From: Polytrichum commune
Taxonomy: Eukaryota > Streptophyta > Polytrichopsida > Polytrichales > Polytrichaceae
Reading direction: 5' to 3'
NCBI GenBank assembly: GCA_950295325.1
Contig: OX485804.1
Location: 51,076,429 to 51,140,428 of the forward strand
Length of the DNA stretch: 64,000 nucleotides
The notes beneath the pieces were generated by a model that did not search any database, was not told where the DNA came from, and saw only the letters and a list, made by a program, of their open reading frames with translations. Numbering within the stretch: the first letter of the stretch is position 1; every line of letters begins with the position of its first letter. Shown in pieces: positions 55,215 through 64,000 of this stretch. Both the position numbers and the translations under genes were made by a program.

Positions 55215-56691
55215 ATGGCCAGTAACTACATCTGTGAGTCGATTGCTCGTGGCGTTCACAAAACCATCCGGCAGGCAGCGAAGATACCTTACATGATGGA
55301 GGACGAAAAGACAGTGGCCACACAGGAAGGATCCTACTTCAACCGACTCGAAGGAGTATTGGGTGAAGAGACATACAAGGCACTGTGTGCAGACACGGCT
55401 GATGTTGTGCTGGAGACGATCTATTACTGTCAAACGGAACTCGCCAGTCTCGGTGACAATCTGTACGAATCGCGAAAAAAGCTGAATCCTAATTTCGACC
55501 ACAATGAGGAGGTGAGCCCAGCCGCTACTGTCACAGCAACATATATGCAACGGTCGTGCATGCATGTCCTTGTGTTAATAATATTTCTCTAATTGTTTAG
55601 ATGCGTTGCCTGGGTTTTGTACACATTCGAGGTGCCGACTTCCGCAAGACAGGTTAGATATCAGAAAACACTAGCGAGTATGCGACATTCAACTTCCCTA
55701 TGTTTCTTATCATCCCCGAATTTCTTCTAATGTGACAAATATAGTTAGTAATTCAATCCGTGTTTCAACACTTTCCTTCTGGGAACCGTCGCAATAACGT
55801 CATATAATCTGTCGACGAATTTTGTATGTAATCCATCAATCGGCAGCTCTATAACTTTTTATCAGAAGAGAGGCTCAATTTGTGCAGACATAGTACTTCA
55901 TGAGGATGTGAACGCTCCACCAAGTTCGCGGCAGAAGCGTGGCAGATTTTCAAACTTTCTAAAACCTAATCACGGGAATCATAGGAACTGTGAGAATTTG
56001 CAAATCGGTGCTAGTTGTCGCCGTCTTGGTGTTTTGATGTCCTTGTTGTCCCGACCACCGTAAGGCAGTTCAGTTTACCAGATCAAGCAATGTCTATGCG
56101 AAACATTGTTTTTCCATATGTCTTCGATCCCCGAGCTTCAACTACTCCGATGATAGTTAATTGTTTCATGGTATCCGTATGCAGAAGAAGCGTCTCATCA
56201 ACCACGACTATCTCATACTGAAGATTCAAAGTGGACCTCGCCACCGGCATACGTGGCAGCCTCCAATTTACATCTTCGCGGAGAAAGTAGGAAAAGATGA
56301 AATAACTAAGGCAGGCATTTACATCACCAAGTTCGAAAAAGACCCGGCCGATATCGACACCAAATATGCTCTTCACAGCATCGATTGCCGCAGTACTCGC
56401 TTCGGCAGTCTCCTTAACCTCGTGGGAACCCTAAAGATTTGTTCACCGGACTACAACGTCATTCACAACAACTGCTGGGACTACGCATTCAGTACCACCA
56501 AGTTGTTGCTGAAAAAGTGCATCCAAATTTCCAAGGAGCGTGGGGGAGCTGAAGAAGAACGCGAGAGGTTGCATGAGGAGCTGAACCACTTGGAAGCAAA
56601 TATCATCCGAAAGCATGCACAGAACCAACTCAAGAGGGTAGCGAACTTTGTGACAACCAACAGGCGTGATGCATTGGAGCAGTCGGACTAA
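55215..56691 (+). CDS. Unknown plant protein with an HNNC motif, about five exons (copy 1)
   Basis: Exon 1 (55,215-55,511) starts MASNYICESIARGVHKTIR and includes ALCADTADVVLETIYYCQTE, a helical part. Exon 2 (55,601-55,652) and exon 3 (55,888-55,989) are flanked by proper AG and GT and join in phase. The last exon (56,185-56,691) is the longest: HDYLILKIQSGPRHRHTWQ, IYIFAEKVGKDEITKAGIYI, then PDYNVIHNNCWDYAFSTTKL, and a charged coiled-coil tail. A further exon between 56,013 and 56,153 is likely, but its phase is unresolved. The H-N-N-C motif after a beta-rich stretch recalls the catalytic NC pair of LRAT/NlpC-type papain-fold proteins; this is an analogy only. A tandem relative lies at 63.0-64 kb. 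No break was seen in these exons. Confidence 0.6.
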
Positions 56692-56699
56692 GCTCACCC

Positions 56700-57473
56700 T
56701 GTGATTCATTAACGCAGACCCTGTTTGTACCAGAGATTATGTGTGCATTTAATTACTACCTTGATTATGATAAATATTGTGCGCCACACTAATTATAACG
56801 AGGAACCGGGAATACAAGCTAACCGTTTACAATACTAGGTGGGATAAAAGGCAACAAACGATTTGGCAATGGCTTCGTGACAGCGTTAGGATTGTGTGGG
56901 GGTAAGGTTTTCCAAGACTCGAAAAGGGAAGCTATTATCTATGATGACGGCCTTGCTAATTTCGACACGACATGGGCCGGCAACGACCTTTTTTCCCATG
57001 GCTTGCCATGAAAGGATTTTATGGAAGAATAGGGCGCCTTATGTTGGCTTAGTTAATCATGTTTACTAGATTGATTACCCTTCTTGGAGTCTTGTGGTTC
57101 CACCATGTGCACCACAAAGAGTGTCCAATGGCCTTTGTATGCTTTGTTATGTGAAATAACACCTGTCTCAAAAGACATTGTGGATGTTATTCACCAACCC
57201 ACACTATGTACTATCACAAACAAATATTCTATCTTGTAGAGCTCCTCGTGTTCTTTCTTAAGACATCAAGGCTGCCTCCTTAATTCTTCGTCACTTGAAT
57301 GCAGTGACCATTCAAAGATCAGCTGGCCATATCCTCAAGAAACACCTTCATGTTTTCCACCTTGATTCTTTGGACTTAGAAGGGAGTGTATGCTTTTTGA
57401 ATTCTCATTCTCAATTGCTTTCAAATCAAATGTTACCCACAACTAAAAAGTGAAAGAATGAGAACATGGTGAG
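56700..57473. other. Intergenic, no gene
   Basis: Downstream region of the unknown gene, without recognisable coding sequence. It ends at the target site duplication of the Copia element. Confidence 0.6.
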
Positions 57474-57478
57474 TGATG

Positions 57479-57724
57479 TTTTGGATTAGTTAGTTATTAG
57501 TCTAGAATTAGTATACAGCGATTAGTTAATGGTAGAAGCTTCTAGAAAACATTAGTACATTGACAGTCACTAAACAAGTAGAATGATAGACTATATATTG
57601 TAGCACTGTAGCTCTGTAATGTGCCCTTTCTTTCTTGCAATACATGCACTTTGTATACACTGTTACTGTGAGTAGATTGTGAGTTGTCTATGGGTTGTGT
57701 AGTCTGTGTGTTTCGTTTACAAAA
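57479..57724 (+). repeat. 5' LTR of the Copia element (246 bp)
   Basis: Identical to the 3' LTR except for about one position. The ends are TTTTGG and ACAAAA, which form a short inverted pair TTTTG/CAAAA instead of the usual TG/CA. The boundary is fixed by the flanking TGATG duplication. Confidence 0.93.
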
Positions 57725-57735
57725 GGTTATGGGCC
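57725..57735 (+). other. Primer binding site for an internal part of initiator tRNA-Met
   Basis: Directly after the LTR, GGTTATGGGCC is complementary to GGCCCATAACC, the anticodon-stem/loop region of plant initiator tRNA-Met. From memory, Drosophila copia uses the same half-tRNA priming, while most plant Copia elements pair with the tRNA 3' end (TGGTATCAGAGC). Confidence 0.75.
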
Positions 57736-60700
57736 TTTCTCGTGCAATTTCCTCTGCCACTACAGTTCACTCGTCTATCTGTCGCCGCTAAAATCTCTCA
57801 ACTACAGTTCTTTGTCTGTCTGACACCGCTCATCTCGTCATATTGCTCATATGGTCGAAAAACTTGCTATTCACTTTCGCTAACTTCTTCTTACTGATCA
57901 TCTTTATTCTTGCTATTCTCGCTCTGCCACCATTCTTAATAACTTCAACGTTTCTTGCTGACACCTTTTCTTGCTGATGATTTTTTCTTGATTTTCTTGA
58001 TCTTCTTGGAATCTTGATTTCTTCAAAATGTCCCTTGACAAAGAACTTAGCGGTATTGCTAGGTTCAATGGTGATGAATTTCACATCTGGAAATGGCAAA
58101 TGCGGTCATTACTACAATACAAGAAGATTCATACCATTGTCAATGGTACTGAAACTCTTGAAGATGCCATTGACAAAGAAGATTGGCAAGCTCGAGAGTA
58201 CTCAACTTTCACTCTTCTTTGCAATTCTGTAGAACGTTGTGTTCTAACACCGCTTCTACAATGTACCACCTCTCATGAGATTTGGACCACTCTTTTCTCC
58301 ATTTATGAGCACAAGTCCAGTGTTGATGTGCACGAACTCCAGTGGCGTTTCTTTAACGCAAAAATTCAACCCGAACAGTCCCTTGCTGACTATATCGGGG
58401 AACTTCAGCTGATACTCAGTGAACTCGTCGACATTGGCGATGAGACATTCACTGAGGATTCTCTAATCTCCAAATTAACAAGCACCTTACCTGAGGGCTT
58501 TGATTCTTTCCTTACTGCTTGGGACAGTACCCCTGAAGAGGATCGTACTTTTCCAAATTTACAACAACGCCTCTACAAAGAGGAAGCTAGATTGAAACGC
58601 CGTATTACAGCACAGGTCACTCCTGACACAAAGGCTTATTACTCTAACAGGTCCTACTCTGCACATCCCAACATCTCTGCTCCTCACATGCGCCTCTCAA
58701 ATAGTGGGAGCTCTAACTCATCTGTTCATTCACGCACTCCTGGTCGTGGTTATCAATCCACCGGCCCTCAGCATATCTCTCGACCACAAAACTCAGTTCC
58801 CCGCACATCTTACGGGGATCGTCAGACTCCATATTTTCCCTCTTCAGGTTCCACACACACTTCCAATCGTGCTCTGGAACTTCGAAATCTCAAGTCCCGA
58901 ACTCGATGCAACTGTTGTGGTCGCATCGGACATTGGTGGCAAGAATGTCCAGAAAGAGACCAAAATCGTCCAACTAGAGCAAGTCTTGCAGAGGCCTTTC
59001 CCATGCCTCAAATATCTTCTCCTGATGATTTCACACACTTCTCATCTCATCTTTCTGCTTTGGATCTTGAAGATCCTCCCTCTGATGTTCACTTCACAGA
59101 TCCCGAATTCTCTCAACTCTCTTCTGAATCCTCTTCTACACCTGATGCTCTTACCAAAGCTTACATGACTTCTGATCTTTCATCTTTGGATATTCAAAAT
59201 TCTTGGATAGCAGATAGCGGTGCTAACAAACACATGTCTCACAATTTCCAGTGGTTTTCCTCCTATACACCACTTCCCTCTGAAACCTCATGGCCTATCA
59301 CTGCCATAGCTGGCCATCAATGCTATGTGGCTGGAACATGCACTATCAAACTACTTGTTCAACTACCCCATAAGGCTGAAATTATCCTTCTTGAAAAGGT
59401 CTTATACGTTCCTGGTCTTCAGTGCAATCTTTTTTCCACTACTCTCATGGCCACTAAACATTCCATACACTTCATTGGCACACAAACCCACTGTCATTTT
59501 GTCAAGAACAATGAAGTCCTCTTTACTGGCCGTTTTATTCAAGATATGTACATTCTTGATTTCACTGTCATTCTGCCACCGGTCCAAGGTCTTTACACTG
59601 CAGTGTATGGCAACATACCGGATAAAAGGAAGAATATCAGACCCTTCAACTCTGGCATCATCGTCTTGGGCATCTCCATTTTGATATGATCAAGAAAATG
59701 GCTACCAATGGTGCTGTCACAGGTCTTCACTTGACAACTCAAGCACCATCAGAATTATGCCCTGCCTGCCAATTTGGAAAGATGAAGAGACAATCTTTCC
59801 CGGAAACTCATTTTCGCACCTATGCTTCTCACCCTGGAGATCTCATACATGGCGACATCTGTGGTCCCATGAGTACACCCTCTAAAGGTGGCTCTCTCTA
59901 CTTTGTCCTCTATCAGGATGATTCTACGGGCTACAGATTCGTTTTCTGCATTACTCAGAAATCTGAAGCTCTAACCTGCTTTCAACAGGTGTTCAAAACT
60001 ATATTGCGCGACACAGGTCGGACAATTCAAACACTCCGGACCGATCGTGGCGGTGAGTTCAGCAACACCGCATTCTTGAATTATCTCTCCGAACAGAACA
60101 TCCGCAGAGAACTTACCACCAGCTATACACCTGAACAGAATGTTGTTGTTGAAAGAGCTAATCGAACAATTATGGAAGGGGTCCGAAGCTCTTTATATCA
60201 TTCTCAACTTTCGATGGCTTTCTGGGCAGAAGCAGTTGTCTACATTGTTTATACCCTTAATCGAACTTGCTCAAGGGTTCATGGACAGCATACGCCATTC
60301 GAGCTCTACACAGGTATTAAGCCGTCTTTATCCCATCTTCGACCCTTCGGCTGTCCAGTATATGTCTACATCCCTGCTCCACTCCGAAAGAAACTCGATG
60401 CCAAGAGTCGTCGTGGAATCTTTCTTGGCTATTCCGAAGAGAGTAAGGGATATAGAGTGTGGGATTCGACAAAGCAACAAGTCGTTACCACCAGGGACTT
60501 AGTGTTTGATGAAAAAACATTCTTACAGATCCCGAAATCTTCCACAGTTCCTCCTCTCACTACTTCTTCTCCTTCTCAGGTTCTCATTCCTAACATTCAT
60601 TCTCCTCCTCATCTTCCAAATATCCCTCCCCCTTCATCTTCTGCTTCTTCAGCTTCACCAAATATTACTCTTCCAAATACTACCTCTACTTCTTCTGCCT

Positions 60701-62589
60701 CACCATCCACTAATTCAACAGCACAATCAGATCCACAGCTTATTGTGGAAATTCCCATTCATCCTGTCATTCTACCAAATGCTGATCCTCCTACAAATCA
60801 ACATTCTACAGATTCAACAGATTCTCACTCTGATACTTCTCCACAATCAGTTCCCCCTATACCTGAAAATTCCACTACTCAGTCTGACACTCTTGGTCCT
60901 AGACCTATCAATCCACCAAATAGATATGGAGATTGGCACTACAGCTTCACAGCAATGGCAGGTACATTACCCCCTGTACCAAAAACATACGAAGAAGCTA
61001 TCAATTCTCTTCATGCTAAGGAGTGGAAAGCAACAATGGATGCAGAGTTTGATGCTCTGATTGCAAACGACACATGGGAACTTCGCCCCCTCCCTCCAGG
61101 GCGACAACCTATCAAATGCAAATGGGTGTATGCATACAAGACAAAGCCTGACGGTAGTTTAGACCGTTTCAAAGCCAGACTTGTGGCTAAAGGTTACAGT
61201 CAAACTCCTGGAACAGATTTTCACGAAACCTTTTCCCCCACAGTGAAGTATGAAAGTATTCGTCTAGCACTCGCAGTGGCAGCAACCACTCAGATGGAAC
61301 TACGTCAATTTGACATTACTACCGCCTTCCTCAATGCTCTACTTCACACTGAATTATACATGCACCAGGTACCTGGCTACGTTGACCTCCTATAGAAACA
61401 TTTGGTCTGTTTCTTGAAGAAAGCACTCTATGGCCTTCGACAAGCAAATCGGGAGTGGAATCAGAGAATTGATGTTTTTCTCAAAGCTTTCAAACTCACA
61501 CAATCCCCAGCATATAGCTGTGTGTACTTTTCTAACCATGCTGGACGACGTCTTATCATTATGCTCTTCGTCGATGATGGCTTAATGATCTCAAACTGCC
61601 CTACTCAACTGGATTCTGTCCTCACCTTCATGAAAGACGTCTTCATCACTAAGGTCACAATGGATCCTGAACTCTACGTGGGTATTCATCTTCAAAGAGA
61701 CCGCCCTAATCGCATTATATACATCGACCAGGAACTCTACATCAAATCCATGCTGCAGAAGTTCAAATTCAATGATAGTCATGCGGTCTCTACACCTGCT
61801 GAGCCAGGCGCTCATCTTTGGCCAATCAGTACTAATTCTGATGAATCATTGGAACCCAATTTTCCTTTTGCCCAAATCATAGGCAGTCTCCAATTCGCTG
61901 CTCTTACCACTCGGCCAGATATAGCCTATGCAGTGAACAACGCAGCCCAATTCAAAAATCACCCATCTACTGCAAACTGCAATGCAGTTCGGCGAATTCT
62001 CAAGTATCTTCGAGGGACTTCCGATTTCCGCCTTCCACTCAGAGGCAGTCATGCTTCATTCACCCTAACAGCTTACGCAGATGCCGACTATGCAGCAGCA
62101 ATTGAAGACAGGAGATCTCAATCTGGGTATGTCATCTTCTTCGATGGAAACCCTATTTCTTGGGCATCCAAGAAACAACCGTGTGTAGCAACAAGTACCA
62201 CCCACAGTGAATATATCGCTTGTTATGCTGTTGCTACCCAGGTTATATGGTTGCGCAGGCTTCTTGCCAGTATTGGCATCCTCCAAACCAAACCTACCAC
62301 AATCTTCACGGACAGTCAGAGCGCCATGCGACTCGCTGTCAATCCCGAATTCCACTCGCGAACTAAACATGTGGATGTCAAATTCCATTTTCTTCGTGAA
62401 CAGGTGGTCCTTCGCACAATTGATATTCAATACCTTCCAACTCAACAACAAATTGCTGACATCATGACTAAGGCTCTCACACCAGATCAATTCCGACGCC
62501 TTCGAGATCTATTGACACTCACTACAATGCATTGAAGTGGGAGACATGGTCTATCAATTCATTGTTAGTGACTTGTCAATGAGTGGGAG

Positions 62590-62835
62590 TTTTGGATTAG
62601 TTAGTTATTAGTCTAGAATTAGTATACAGCGATTAGTTAATGGTAGAAGCTTCTAGAAAACATTAGTACATTGACAGTCACTAAACAAGTAGAATGATAG
62701 ACTATATATTGTAGCACTGTAGCTCTGTAATGTGCCCTTTCTTTCCTGCAATACATGCACTTTGTATACACTGTTACTGTGAGTAGATTGTGAGTTGTCT
62801 ATGGGTTGTGTAGTCTGTGTGTTTCGTTTACAAAA
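62590..62835 (+). repeat. 3' LTR of the Copia element (246 bp)
   Basis: Preceded by the polypurine tract GAGTGGGAG and followed by the TGATG duplication. By eye it differs from the 5' LTR only in CTTTCCTGC versus CTTTCTTGC. Confidence 0.93.
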
Positions 62836-63029
62836 TGATGAACGATTCGTTGTGCATATTTTCACACTAAAGAAACACAAGCTTACGATAGGAACTGTGC
62901 AGATGTATTCCAAATGAACAATCATGGTTCATCATATACAAGTGAACCCGGCCATGAGCTTGACTAACCTACCTAGAAGACTGTTTCTAATTATGAGGTT
63001 GACCAACTAATCTAGAAGACCTCATCGAT

Positions 63030-64000
63030 TCCATCGATTCCAGCCCCAAGCGAGAGAGATGTAGAGATTGCTCACCTTGTCGTGGAATGGCAGGGACGGA
63101 TTTGATGATCACAGACGTGAGTTTACAGATGTGGATATTCCACTTATAGACCGTATGATCTGGACACTTTGCTGACTACGAAATCGAAATTCGGACACTG
63201 CAAGCGATGGGCGTTACGGTGAGTCAATTGCTCGTGGCGTTCACGAAACCATTCGGCACGCTACTAAGGCACCTTATATGCTGAAGGAAGAATCAGAAGT
63301 GGCCAACCAAAAAGGAACCGTCTTTATTGCAACAATTAGCCCTCTGCTTACTAATCGTAACAATACTCTTCAAGCAACTCCGAGGAAATTTCATTGAAGA
63401 GAAGTACGAAGCAATGTGTGCAGACACCGCTGATGTTGTCCTTGAGACGATCTGTTACTGTCAAACGGAACGCAGCAGTCTCGTTGTGTCTTTGCAGGCA
63501 TCGCAAACACGGCTGAACCCCAATTTCGACGACACCGAGCAGGTAAGCACGGTCGGTACTGTTCGCAACATATAGTAGGTACTGCTTGTCGCTTGCCCAT
63601 GTCCTCATTGTTTTGATGCGACCACTTGGATTTGCTCACGTTCGAGATGCCGGTACTTTCGTAAGACAGCTTAGTAATAAGAATGAATTTTTGGACATTA
63701 GGGTTTGTATGTACCCGTTTACATGAACAATTACTAGTAATCCGTTTCGTTACTTGGTTCGAGAAGGTTCGCGATCATATGCTTGAATGTTCTTGTAAGG
63801 AGCAGATTGAGATCACCGTTGTTATAAGTATTCTTGTAACCAGGGATTAGCGGTGAGTAACGTGCATGCTGTGCACACTGGCAGTGATGTATGTCGAGCA
63901 GATAATAAAGTGCGTTGGTGAAATTGAGTGGAACGAGGATGCATACAGCTAGTTTGTGTTGATGTCAGTGTATGTTCCATAAGTTCTATGTGAGCAACGT
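63030..64000 (+). pseudogene. Damaged tandem copy of the unknown HNNC-type gene (copy 2, cut by the window end)
   Basis: Upstream text (CCAGCCCCAAGCGAGAGA) and coding text match copy 1: ESIARGVHETIRHATKAPYM at 63,210-63,270 and AMCADTADVVLETICYCQTE at 63,412-63,470, ending NPNFDDTEQ|GTAAGC. Damage is visible. There is no in-frame ATG at the expected place, and about 45 bp of extra sequence and a frame change lie between the two blocks. The counterpart of exon 2 (63,616-63,669) lacks the AG acceptor (TTTTG|ATG) and has CTTA in place of the GT donor. The last exon would lie beyond the window. It is probably a pseudogene, unless spliced differently. Confidence 0.65.

Larger units (their letters stand above)
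57479..62835 (+). mobile_element. Young Ty1/copia (Pseudoviridae) LTR retrotransposon, nearly whole
   Basis: The 5,357-bp element is flanked by a 5-bp target duplication TGATG (57,474-57,478 and 62,836-62,840). Parts in order on the plus strand: 5' LTR; a primer binding site; gag with a CCHC zinc knuckle (CNCCGRIGHWWQEC) at about 58.0-59.1 kb; protease (WIADSGANKHMS) near 59.2 kb; integrase with the GAG-pre-integrase zinc finger, about 59.6-60.5 kb; a Ser/Pro-rich linker; reverse transcriptase at about 61.0-61.8 kb; RNase H at about 62.0-62.5 kb; polypurine tract (GAGTGGGAG); 3' LTR. The order PR-IN-RT-RH defines Copia. The coding region is interrupted about twice, otherwise it looks complete. 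Near-identical LTRs make it very young. Confidence 0.95.

Overview
The window is nuclear DNA of a land plant. It carries spliced host genes with canonical GT-AG introns, two predicted plastid transit peptides, a plant-type DnaJ cysteine-rich (BSD2-like) protein, an LIP1-like acid lipase, an F-box/kelch pseudogene, a Copia element primed by initiator tRNA-Met, and short TTTAGGG telomere-type repeats. Long AT-rich stretches, sparse genes and a DUF7869-type gene would suit a non-seed plant (bryophyte, lycophyte or fern) better than a crop-type angiosperm, but this is inference and I cannot name the species.

Layout. 1-12 kb is AT-rich and holds tandem repeats and an old, heavily broken Ty3/gypsy element on the minus strand. 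12-29 kb is the host gene block: a minus-strand gene with a transit peptide and unknown function (12.45-15.57), a secreted or vacuolar acid-type lipase (17.28-19.33), a cluster of 230-bp MITEs (20.0-21.6), a complete BSD2-like zinc-finger gene (22.5-24.1) and an F-box/kelch pseudogene (25.0-28.1). 29-34.9 kb shows only short ORFs and diverged repeats.

34.9-54.1 kb is the exceptional part. A spliced minus-strand DUF7869-type gene (possible transposase) stands back to back with a plus-strand series of GC-rich exons. These encode a protein with a DGQH-type (ParB-like) motif and a weak methyltransferase-like motif, a coiled-coil/proline-rich stretch, an FCP1/NIF-like HAD-phosphatase domain and a small proline-rich protein. 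Scattered through the intergenic space, introns and a few linker exons are 33 copies of one dyad-symmetric site, TTACGAACGNNCGTTCGTAA: constant arms, variable 2-nt centre, four CpGs per copy. I saw none elsewhere in the window. This locus, with its private palindrome family, is the best candidate for an undescribed system, perhaps a large mobile element with its own DNA-binding sites. A 903-bp hAT-type nonautonomous transposon with a clear 8-bp target duplication has landed in one of its exons.

54.1-64 kb holds two tandem copies of a gene family I do not recognise (55.2-56.7 apparently functional; 63.0-64.0 damaged and cut by the window edge). Between them lies a very young Copia retrotransposon (57,479-62,835) whose 246-bp LTRs differ at about one site and which has a 5-bp target duplication. 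No rRNA, tRNA or CRISPR was found.
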